64,000 bases of DNA, from the NCBI GenBank assembly GCA_963733145.1, contig CAVTCJ010000010.1, positions 30,478-94,477 on the forward strand, written 5' to 3'. The notes under the pieces were generated by a model. The model saw only the letters and a program-made list of their open reading frames with translations, did no database searches and had not been told where the DNA came from. The position numbers and the translations under genes are program-made. The stretch comes from JAHIKV01 sp963733145 (GTDB lineage Bacteria > Planctomycetota > Planctomycetia > Pirellulales > Thermoguttaceae). Shown piece by piece: positions 1 to 6,496 of the stretch; within the stretch, counting starts at the first letter, position 1, and each line of letters begins with the position of its first letter.

Positions 1-19
1 GGACTGCTTTACTGTATCC

Positions 20-1384
20 ATGAAGTATCGCGGCCGGCGGGCGACGATCATGGGCTTGGGCCATTTCGGCGGCGGAGCGGCCGCGGCGCGTTGGCTCGCC
101 CGGCAGGGGGCCGTCGTCACCGTCACCGATCTGGCCGACGAAAACGTCCTGGCCGATTCGCTGGCCCTGCTCCGCGACGAGCCGATCGCCGCCGTGCATC
201 TGGGCGGACACCGCGAGGAGGATTTTCGCGGCGCCGATCTGGTCGTCGTCAATCCGGCGGTGCGGCCCGGGAGCCGTTGGCTCGACGTCGCCCGGCGGGC
301 GGGCGCGACGCTGCGGACGGAGATCGAACTGTTCATGGAAAATTGCCCGGCGCGGATCGTCGGCGTCACGGGCAGCAACGGCAAATCGACCACCGCCGCG
401 ATGATCGCGGAAATTTTGCGGGCAGCGGGATACAATGCTTTCCTCGGCGGCAACATCGGCGTCTCGCTCTTGGATCAACTGCCTCAAATCGGCCGCGACG
501 ATTGGGTCGTGCTGGAGCTGAGCAGTTTTCAACTGTATCATTTTTCCGTGGACGCGAAATCGCCGCACGTCGCCGTCGTCACCGGATGCACGCCGAACCA
601 CCTCGAATGGCACGGGAGCTTTGCCGATTACGCGGCGGCGAAGCAGCGGATTCTCGCCGGTCAGACACCGGATGATTTCGCCGTGCTGAACACGCTGGAT
701 GCGGAGGTTGAGTCGTGGCGGTCGCTGGTGCAAGGGCAATTGATCGCTCTGCCCTCACCCCCGGCCCCTCTCCCAAAGGGCGAGGGGAGAGCAGTGCTGC
801 CCTCACCCCCGGCCCCTCTCCCAAAGGGCGAGGGGAGTTGGAAGGAACACAACCGCATCAATGCGGCCTGCGCGGCCGCCGCCGCGAGGGCGGCCGGTTG
901 TGAAGATGGGGCGATTGCGGCGGGTTTGCGGAACTTCGCCGGACTGCCGATGCGGCTCGAATTGATCGCGGAAATCGAGGGCCGGCGGTTCATCAACGAT
1001 TCGGCCGCCACCACGCCCGAATCGACCGTGGCGGCACTGCGTTCAATTGACCGGCCCGTTTGGCTGTTGGCCGGCGGTGCGGACAAAGGCTGCAATCTGG
1101 GGCCGATGGCGGCGGAGATCGTCCGTCGTGCCCGCGGGGCGGCGTTTTTCGGCAAAGTGCGCGAAGAATTGCGGACGCTCGCCGCCGCGCTCGATCCCCG
1201 GTTCCCTTGTATTGCCGTGGAAACTCTCGACGAAGCGTGGCACTGGTGTTGGCGGTGTTGTGGCGCCGGCGAGACGGTCTTGCTTTCGCCCGGCTGCGCC
1301 GGCACCGATCAATTCCAGAACTTCCGCCGTCGCGGCGCGCGGTTCGCGGAGTTGGTGGAGAGGTTGAATAGATCGTCCATTTAG
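20..1384 (+). CDS. murD: UDP-N-acetylmuramoylalanine--D-glutamate ligase
   Basis: Cytoplasmic ATP-dependent ligase that adds D-glutamate to UDP-MurNAc-L-alanine in peptidoglycan synthesis. The 454-residue product opens with a Rossmann-type segment (MGLGHFGGG, residues 11-19). The Mur-ligase P-loop GVTGSNGKST lies at about residues 115-124, and the HN..N motif of the central domain (KEHNRINA) at about 275-282. The C-terminal domain carries GGADKG and an LLSPGCAGTDQF segment. It is slightly long for MurD because residues of about 244-273 are translated from two copies of a palindromic repeat (PSPPAPLPKGEG twice), placed just before the HN..N motif. No other mur gene is visible; the gene begins 20 bases into the window, so upstream context is missing. 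Family assignment is secure. Confidence 0.95.
   Translation: MKYRGRRATIMGLGHFGGGAAAARWLARQGAVVTVTDLADENVLADSLALLRDEPIAAVHLGGHREEDFRGADLVVVNPAVRPGSRWLDVARRAGATLRTEIELFMENCPARIVGVTGSNGKSTTAAMIAEILRAAGYNAFLGGNIGVSLLDQLPQIGRDDWVVLELSSFQLYHFSVDAKSPHVAVVTGCTPNHLEWHGSFADYAAAKQRILAGQTPDDFAVLNTLDAEVESWRSLVQGQLIALPSPPAPLPKGEGRAVLPSPPAPLPKGEGSWKEHNRINAACAAAAARAAGCEDGAIAAGLRNFAGLPMRLELIAEIEGRRFINDSAATTPESTVAALRSIDRPVWLLAGGADKGCNLGPMAAEIVRRARGAAFFGKVREELRTLAAALDPRFPCIAVETLDEAWHWCWRCCGAGETVLLSPGCAGTDQFQNFRRRGARFAELVERLNRSSI
752..836. repeat. palindromic repeat inserted in frame in murD (two tandem copies)
   Basis: Two near-identical units of about 42 bases of the type CCCTCACCCCCGGCCCCTC, each ending in a CTCTCCC/GGGCGAGGGG palindrome, lie head to tail. 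Both are multiples of three and read through as PSPPAPLPKGEG. Related copies are in ligA (2879-3178), at the 3' end of ccsA (about 6503-6528) and between genes (17929-17967). Confidence 0.9.
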
Positions 1385-1406
1385 CCCGCCGTGAATACAC
1401 GGCGGG
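1385..1406 (+). terminator. hairpin directly after murD
   Basis: CCCGCCGTG, four-base loop AATA, then CACGGCGGG: a perfect 9-bp stem starting on the base after the murD stop. There is no T-run after it, so it may act as a weak terminator or mRNA-end structure, or be one more palindromic repeat. Confidence 0.4.
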
Positions 1407-1409
1407 GAG

Positions 1410-1530
1410 CGTAGGGTGAGCGTAGGGTGAGTGTAGGGTGAGCGTAGGGTGGGTCAAGCGAAGCGCAGCCCCACCATGTTTGTGCGTTCATGCTCTGGTG
1501 GGGCCGCGCTTCGCTTGACCCACCCTACAC
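1410..1530. repeat. GTAGGGTGGG-type inverted repeat with 11-bp tandem units
   Basis: Three to four copies of an 11-base unit (GTAGGGTGAGC) run into a long inverted repeat whose arms are GTAGGGTGGGTCAAGCGAAG and its complement at 1511-1530. A longer relative is at 25161-25307. It is non-coding. Confidence 0.85.
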
Positions 1531-1540
1531 TTCCCACCTA

Positions 1541-1568
1541 TTGACAACGCGGCGAACAATGTTATAGA
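1541..1568 (+). promoter_or_regulatory. sigma-70-like promoter
   Basis: TTGACA at 1541-1546, a 16-base spacer, and TATAGA at 1563-1568. It points toward the structured stretch at 1575-1690 and the cupin gene. The assignment rests on consensus match only. Confidence 0.45.
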
Positions 1569-1574
1569 AGAGGC

Positions 1575-1690
1575 GTGAGGTTTGCGGCCTTCGGGCCGCC
1601 GACGCTCGCGACCTCGGGGTGAACGACAGTTAAGGCTTCCTTGGGGGAAGCCGATACGGCGCTGGGAGTCGTTGCCTCGGGGTTTTTTCT
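1575..1690 (+). ncRNA. candidate structured leader or small RNA
   Basis: Downstream of a promoter-like site, the strand can fold into GCGGCC-TTCG-GGCCGC (near 1583-1598) and GGCTTCC-TTGG-GGGAAGCC (near 1634-1652), and then reaches a run of six T at 1683-1688. I recognise no riboswitch class. It ends about 85 bases before the cupin start, so it could be a leader or a separate short RNA. This is inference from structure only. Confidence 0.25.
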
Positions 1691-1773
1691 GCGCCACGGT
1701 TGTGGTAGAATGACCAACCGATAATCGGATTCTCGTTTAGCCGCCGCGTCCACGCGGTGATAGGAGCCCTGCC

Positions 1774-2160
1774 ATGAAAGTAATCCACTGCGAACAGATC
1801 GAGGCCGCGCCGGTCGATGCGCAAGGGGCGTCGGACTGCCGGATGCGGTGCCTGATCGGCCCGGACGACGCCGCCCCGAGCTTTTCGATGCGGCAGTTCG
1901 TGATCGCCCCCGGCGGCCATACGCCTAAGCACGCCCACGGCCACGAGCACGAGGTGTTCATCCTCGAAGGGGAGGGGGTGGTTTTGGAGGGCGACCGCGA
2001 GCATCCCTTGCGGCCGGGCACGGCGGTCTACGTGCCGCCCAATCAGTTGCACCAGTTCCGCAACACGGGCGCCGGCACGCTGAAGTTTCTGTGCCTCATC
2101 CCGCATCCGCTCCGCGGCATGAGCGAGGTCTGTGTGGCGGCCTGCGGCTGCGACGGGTAG
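1774..2160 (+). CDS. cupin-domain protein
   Basis: A 128-residue single-domain cupin. The metal-binding motif is clear: GGHTPKHAHGHEHEVFILEG (residues about 49-68) supplies the His/His/Glu cluster, and LRPGTAVYVPPNQLHQF (about 78-94) the second cupin motif with its histidine. The substrate cannot be told; small cupins of this type include sugar-binding, dioxygenase and regulatory proteins. The start is supported by AGGAG eight bases upstream. It stands alone between a structured leader and a repeat element, so it is probably monocistronic. The C-terminus ends in three cysteines (CVAACGC), which is unusual for small cupins and could bind metal. Confidence 0.85.
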   Translation: MKVIHCEQIEAAPVDAQGASDCRMRCLIGPDDAAPSFSMRQFVIAPGGHTPKHAHGHEHEVFILEGEGVVLEGDREHPLRPGTAVYVPPNQLHQFRNTGAGTLKFLCLIPHPLRGMSEVCVAACGCDG

Positions 2161-2192
2161 GAAGTGGTTAGTGGTTAGTGGCTAGGAATCGC

Positions 2193-2354
2193 GTAGGTTA
2201 TGCTTTAGCCTAGCGCGGCGTAGCCGCAACCAATTGTGACGACGTAAGTTCCGATTATCGCCAGAAAAACATTGAGGATGTTTCCTCAATCCTAAAGTCT
2301 AATGGTATAACATCCATGCGTTATCGTGATTCGTTATGCTAAAGCATAACCTAC
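2193..2354. repeat. inverted-repeat element upstream of ligA
   Basis: Arms of 17 bases (GTAGGTTATGCTTTAGC and its exact complement) bracket about 130 bases without an open frame. It resembles a small non-autonomous element and fills most of the gap between the cupin gene and ligA. Confidence 0.75.
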
Positions 2355-2402
2355 CCGAGTCTTCCGCTTGCGGTTTCGCAGCATACAATACGGAATCTCG
2401 CC

Positions 2403-4700
2403 ATGCCCAACGTCGCCGCTGAAATCGCCCGGCTCTGCGAGGAGATTCGCCGCCACGATCGAAAGTATTACGTCGAGGCGGCGCCGGAGATATCGGACCT
2501 CGAATACGACCGGCTGATGGAGCGGTTGAAAAAGCTCGAGGCCGAGCATCCCGACCTGATCGCGCCGGACAGCCCGACGCGGCGCATCGGCGACCAGCCG
2601 GTCGAAGGGCTCGAGCCGTTCACGCATCTCGTGCCGATGCTCTCGATCGAGAACACCTACAGCCTCGACGAGCTGAAAAAATACGGCGAGCGGGTGGCCA
2701 AGCTCCTGCCCGGCGAGCGGATCGAGTGGGTCGTCGAACTGAAGGTGGACGGCGTGGCGGTGTCGCTGATCTACGAGGACGGGCGGCTGGCCCACGCCGT
2801 CACCCGCGGCAACGGCCGGGTGGGCGACGACATTACCCACAACGTGCGGACGATCAAGGACGTGCCGCTGCGGCTGAGTCCCCTCTCCCACAGGGAGAGG
2901 GCTAGGGTGAGGGCAGCCGACGACGCGGACGAGCCTCACGGCCCTCACCCCCGGCCCCTCTCCCAAAAGGAGAGGGGAGATATTCCGCTGAGTCCCCTCT
3001 CCCAAAAGGAGAGGGGAGATATTCCGCTGAGTCCCCTCTCCCACCGGGAGAGGGCTAGGGTGAGGGCAGCCGACGACGCGGACGAGCCTCACGGCCCTCA
3101 CCCCCGGCCCCTCTCCCAAAAGGAGAGGGGAGATATTCCGCTGAGTCCCCTCTCCCAAAAGGAGAGGGGAGAGATTCCGCCGCCGCTGCTTGAGGTCCGC
3201 GGCGAAATCTACATGACCAACAGCGACCTCGTGCTGTTGAACCAGTCGCAGCAGAAGAAGGGCGAGCCCCCCTTCGCCAACACGCGGAACGTAACCGCCG
3301 GCAGCGTCCGGCAGCTCGACCCGCGGGTCTGCGCCGCTCGAAGGCTGCGGATGTTCTGCCACAGCGCCGGCGACACCCGGGGCCTGAAGGCAAAGACCCA
3401 CATCGAGTTCCTCGACGAGCTGCGGGGCTACGGGCTGTCGGCCACGCCCTACGTCGAGTGCTTCCCCTCGTTCGAGGCCGCCGTCGAGCATTGCGAAGAC
3501 CTGATCGGCCGGCTGCACGAGTTGGACTTCGAGATCGACGGGTTGGTGCTGAAGGTCAACCGCTTCGACCAGCGCGAGCGGCTGGGCAGCACCTCGAAAT
3601 CGCCCCGCTGGGTGATCGCCTACAAGTTCGAGAAATACGAGGCCGTCACGAAGCTGCTGGACATCCGCGTGCAGGTGGGCAAGACCGGCGCGATTACGCC
3701 CGTCGCCGATCTCGAACCGGTCGAGCTGGCCGGCACAACCGTCAGCCGGGCCAGCCTGCACAACGCCGACGAGATCGAGCGCAAGGACGCCCGGCCCGGC
3801 GACGTGGTGGTGGTCGAGAAGGCGGGCAAGATCATCCCGCACGTCGTCCGCGTCGAAAAGCACCTCCGCAAAGGCGCGCCGCGGAAGTTCGTTTTCCCTA
3901 CCGAGTGTCCCGAGTGCGGCCGCAAGCTGGTCAAGGACGAGGGCGGCGTCTACATCCGCTGCCCGAACCTCCAGTGCCCCGCCCAGGTGAAGGAGCGCAT
4001 CCGCTACTTCGCCGGCCGCAACGCGATGGACATCGAGGGGCTGGGCGAGCGGCTCGTCGATCAACTCGTCGGCGAGCGGCTGGTGCAAAGCTACGGCGAC
4101 CTCTACCGGCTCGAACAGCGGCAGGACCGGCTGCTGGGCCTCGAGCGGATGGGCCGCAAGTCGGTCGATAACCTGCTGGACGGCATCGAGGCGAGCAAGA
4201 ATCGCGGGCTGGCCCGGCTGCTGAACGGGCTTTCGATGCGGCACGTCGGCGCCCGGGTGGCCGCCGTGCTGGCCGAGCGGTTCGGCTCGATCGACGCGCT
4301 GCTGTCGGCCACGGTCGAACAACTCAGCGAAACGAACGAGATTGGCCCGATCATCGCCCAAAGCGTATACGACTTTTTGCACGGCCGCTTCGGCCGGGAA
4401 ACGATCGAAGACCTCCGCGGCGTAGGCGTGAATATGGAATCGGCCACGGCCGCCGCGAAGTCCGTCCCCCGCACCCTGGAGGGCAAGACGCTGGTCGTCA
4501 CCGGCTCGCTGACGAAATACTCGCGCGACGAAATCCAGGAACTAATCACCCGTCACGGCGGCCACGCGGCATCGAGCGTCTCTAAAAAGACCGACTACGT
4601 CATCGCCGGCGAGAAGGCGGGCAGCAAGCTGGAGAAGGCCAAGGAGTTGGGCGTGAAGGTGATTTCTGAGGAGGATTTCGAGCAATTGTTGAAATCGTAG
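2403..4700 (+). CDS. ligA: NAD-dependent DNA ligase
   Basis: Seals nicks in replication and repair using NAD+. The order of domains is canonical. An N-terminal Ia domain (YYVEAAPEISDLEYDRLM) is followed by the adenylation domain with the KxDG motif (ELKVDG, Lys about residue 114). Then come the OB fold (VGKTGAITPVADLEPV), a four-cysteine zinc finger (CPECG...CPNLQCPAQ, about 502-525), helix-hairpin-helix repeats, and a C-terminal BRCT domain from about residue 690. The protein is 765 residues against a usual 670 or so. The excess is one block at about residues 160-259, translated from tandem palindromic repeats, inserted in the adenylation domain between PLRL and LLEVRGEIYM. Without it the alignment with the family would be continuous, so it is probably a tolerated surface-loop insertion. 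Confidence 0.95.
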   Translation: MPNVAAEIARLCEEIRRHDRKYYVEAAPEISDLEYDRLMERLKKLEAEHPDLIAPDSPTRRIGDQPVEGLEPFTHLVPMLSIENTYSLDELKKYGERVAKLLPGERIEWVVELKVDGVAVSLIYEDGRLAHAVTRGNGRVGDDITHNVRTIKDVPLRLSPLSHRERARVRAADDADEPHGPHPRPLSQKERGDIPLSPLSQKERGDIPLSPLSHRERARVRAADDADEPHGPHPRPLSQKERGDIPLSPLSQKERGEIPPPLLEVRGEIYMTNSDLVLLNQSQQKKGEPPFANTRNVTAGSVRQLDPRVCAARRLRMFCHSAGDTRGLKAKTHIEFLDELRGYGLSATPYVECFPSFEAAVEHCEDLIGRLHELDFEIDGLVLKVNRFDQRERLGSTSKSPRWVIAYKFEKYEAVTKLLDIRVQVGKTGAITPVADLEPVELAGTTVSRASLHNADEIERKDARPGDVVVVEKAGKIIPHVVRVEKHLRKGAPRKFVFPTECPECGRKLVKDEGGVYIRCPNLQCPAQVKERIRYFAGRNAMDIEGLGERLVDQLVGERLVQSYGDLYRLEQRQDRLLGLERMGRKSVDNLLDGIEASKNRGLARLLNGLSMRHVGARVAAVLAERFGSIDALLSATVEQLSETNEIGPIIAQSVYDFLHGRFGRETIEDLRGVGVNMESATAAAKSVPRTLEGKTLVVTGSLTKYSRDEIQELITRHGGHAASSVSKKTDYVIAGEKAGSKLEKAKELGVKVISEEDFEQLLKS
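2879..3178. repeat. tandem palindromic repeats inside ligA
   Basis: About 300 bases built from repeated CTCTCCC.../...GGGAGAGG palindromes and a spacer containing GCCGACGACGCGGACGAGCC, itself present twice. The unit pattern is duplicated as a block (2879-3030 resembles 3031-3178). Translation gives recurrent SPLSHRERARVRA, HPRPLSQKERGD and LSPLSQKERG with no stop. Confidence 0.92.
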
Positions 4701-4733
4701 AAGAGAATGCTTCCGATTAAATCGAGCCGTATG

Positions 4734-4910
4734 CTAGAGATCGCCCCAAAACTTGGCCTGTTCATCCTCTGAAAGCGTTTTTGGCGTTAGCCCCCTCAAG
4801 ACCATCTCAAATCGTTCGAGAGGACCGAATATCCGCCACACTTGCCGCGGGTTTGCACGCCAAGTGCAGTACTGCCACGTTTCACCGTAGTCATAAAGCT
4901 GTCCATCCAT
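4734..4910 (-). CDS. small hypothetical protein (58 aa)
   Basis: An open frame on the minus strand starting ATG-GAT-GGA encodes 58 residues with a natural-looking composition rich in Trp and Tyr (YDYGETWQYCTWRANPRQVW) and ending in QAKFWGDL. It is convergent with ligA. No ribosome binding site stands out and I do not recognise a family. It could be the intact remnant of a larger decayed gene. Confidence rests on composition alone. Confidence 0.35.
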   Translation of the reverse strand: MDGQLYDYGETWQYCTWRANPRQVWRIFGPLERFEMVLRGLTPKTLSEDEQAKFWGDL

Positions 4911-5297
4911 CGTCGATCACGCGGCTTCGTAATCCGTTGCTAAACCGCTCGGCGGGAAAATCCGCGTGGCCTAATTTCTCGCCTTGAAATGGGCCACGCC
5001 GGCTGCTATAGTGTACCGACGTATAGATAGAGATCTTTGACAATCCGGACCGCGCAAACCGACTTGACGGTCTTTCCCGATGCAACACCTTTTCGCAAAA
5101 GGGGGGTGCGGCGGCGGTCGTTTTTCGAGCTGCAAGTGACTGCCGTGTAATGAGTTGCGAGTTTGTGCGGCCGACGAATGCCGAACCGGCAAAGTGAAAT
5201 TCTGTTGCATAGCGACACGGCCGGTTTTAACTCGCAAGGAGGGGGAGGGGGGGCTTAAATTGGAATTTTTGAGTTCTGTTGACCAACTCGGAAGGGG

Positions 5298-5381
5298 CTG
5301 GGTCTTGGGACTTGGGTCTTGGGTCTTAGCCGCAAGTGTCGAGGCCCGGACCAAGACCCAAGACCTAAGACCCAAGCCCGG
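5298..5381. repeat. GGGTCTT heptamer repeats, direct then inverted
   Basis: GGGTCTTGGGTCTTAG-type heptads on the plus strand (5298-5330) face their complement (5350-5381), forming a palindrome. The flanking sequence from 4911 to 5562 shows no gene I can support. The same heptad recurs at 6222-6310. Confidence 0.7.
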
Positions 5382-5562
5382 CAAGCGTGGGTTCGCGCTC
5401 TTAAGGAGGGGGCAGGTATGAAACCCGCCACACATTTCTCCCGAGAGGGGGCTTTGGTTGTTCGACGGCATCATTTTAGACCGGTCGTGGTTGACGCGCG
5501 TGCCCAGGCGGCGACAATTCACCAACATCTCGGACGCTATGGGAAGATGGGCGAAACGTCTC

Positions 5563-5704
5563 GCTAAGCTAGTGTCCAAGTATAACGTTGGAGTTTGTGG
5601 GACAGCCGCCCACGGCTGTCCTGGGCGATTCTGCGCAGCCGAGGGCGGATTTTCTGCACAGCCGAGGGCGGCTGTGCCACATGTTATTTGTGGACACCAG
5701 CTAA
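5563..5704. repeat. MITE-like inverted repeat before the thioesterase gene
   Basis: The outer arms CTAAGCTAGTGTCC and GGACACCAGCTAAG are nearly complementary. Inner arms GTGGGACAGCCGCC and GGCGGCTGTGCCAC enclose further copies of a CAGCCGAGGGCGG motif. Non-coding, about 140 bases, ending 13 bases before the next start codon, so it overlaps that gene's upstream region. Confidence 0.75.
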
Positions 5705-5717
5705 GAGGAGCTGACAG

Positions 5718-6191
5718 ATGGATCGAGCGTTTCAAGACTACTACCCCGACGAACTGAGCCACTGCTATGGCTGCGGCCGGTTGAACGAGCACGGCCTGAA
5801 GGTGAGAAGCTATTGGGACGGGGAGGAGACCGTGGCTATTTTTCAGCCGCAACCTTATCATATTGCGATCCCGGGTTACGTTTACGGCGGCCTGCTGGCC
5901 TCGCTCGTCGACTGTCACGGCACGGGAACGGCCGCGGCGGCAACCTATCGGGCGGAGAATCGGGCGATGGACACGCAGCCGGCGGTCCGCTTTGTCACGG
6001 CCTCCTTGCACGTGGACTACATCCTCCCCACGCCCTTGGGTGTGCCCCTGGAAATCCGCGGAAGAGTCAAGGAAATCGCAGGCCGCCGGGTAGTGGTCAC
6101 GGCCACCGTCTCGGCCAATGGAAAAGTATGCGTTAAAGGCGAAGTCGTGACGGTTCGGCTGCCGCCGGATTGGAAGCCGAAATCCGAGTGA
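5718..6191 (+). CDS. PaaI-family hotdog thioesterase
   Basis: A 157-residue single hotdog-fold domain. The N-terminal CYGCGRLNEHGLKV motif and the YVYGGLLASLVDCHGTGTAA helix are typical of the PaaI/YiiD-like acyl-CoA thioesterase superfamily, with the usual Gly-Gly before the central helix and an Asp as candidate catalytic residue. Its substrate is unknown; members hydrolyse acyl- or aryl-CoA thioesters. GAGGAG lies about eight bases before the ATG. It is convergent with the cytochrome c biogenesis gene and isolated from metabolic partners, so context does not narrow the function. Confidence 0.85.
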   Translation: MDRAFQDYYPDELSHCYGCGRLNEHGLKVRSYWDGEETVAIFQPQPYHIAIPGYVYGGLLASLVDCHGTGTAAAATYRAENRAMDTQPAVRFVTASLHVDYILPTPLGVPLEIRGRVKEIAGRRVVVTATVSANGKVCVKGEVVTVRLPPDWKPKSE

Positions 6192-6221
6192 AAACCAACC
6201 AGGCAGCGGCGGGGGAGGGTT

Positions 6222-6496
6222 TTGGGTCTTGGGTCTTAGGTCTTAGGTCTTAGGTCTTGGGTCTTAGGTCTTGGGTCTTAGGTCTTAGGTCTTGGGTCTT
6301 AGGTCTTGGTCACAGCGTCGAAATTTGTGGCTAAGGATCGGGGAATCAATAACTGTCATCCTGAGCGCAGCGAAGGATCTCCGTGCATCCAAACCAGATC
6401 CTTCGCTACGCTCAGGATGACTGCCAATTCCGACAGTAATTGATTCGCCCATCCTAAGCCCTAAGCCCTAAGCCCTAAGCCCTAAGACCTAAGCCC
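6222..6496. repeat. nested palindromic element between convergent genes
   Basis: Heptads of the GGTCTTA/GGTCTTG type (6222-6310) on one side face CCCTAAG heptads (about 6460-6496) on the other. Inside are near-complementary arms GAATCAATAACTGTC and GACAGTAATTGATTC, and innermost a 26-bp pair beginning GTCATCCTGAGCG (6355-6380) and ending CGCTCAGGATGAC (6396-6421). The right end overlaps the last codons of ccsA. It may terminate transcription from both sides, which is inference. Confidence 0.8.

Noticed and set aside
2879..3178. Regularly spaced palindromes in ligA considered as a CRISPR array
   Set aside because: The spacers are themselves repeated, the frame is open throughout, and no cas gene is present.
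2334..4382. Long minus-strand open frame opposite ligA, and similar shadows opposite ccsBA and the barrel gene
   Set aside because: High GC keeps the antisense frames open; they show no family motifs and lie fully opposite well-identified genes.
6222..6496. CCCTAAG heptads considered as telomere-like or a CRISPR array
   Set aside because: The units are contiguous with no unique spacers, and the same heptad occurs inverted. It is a palindromic minisatellite.
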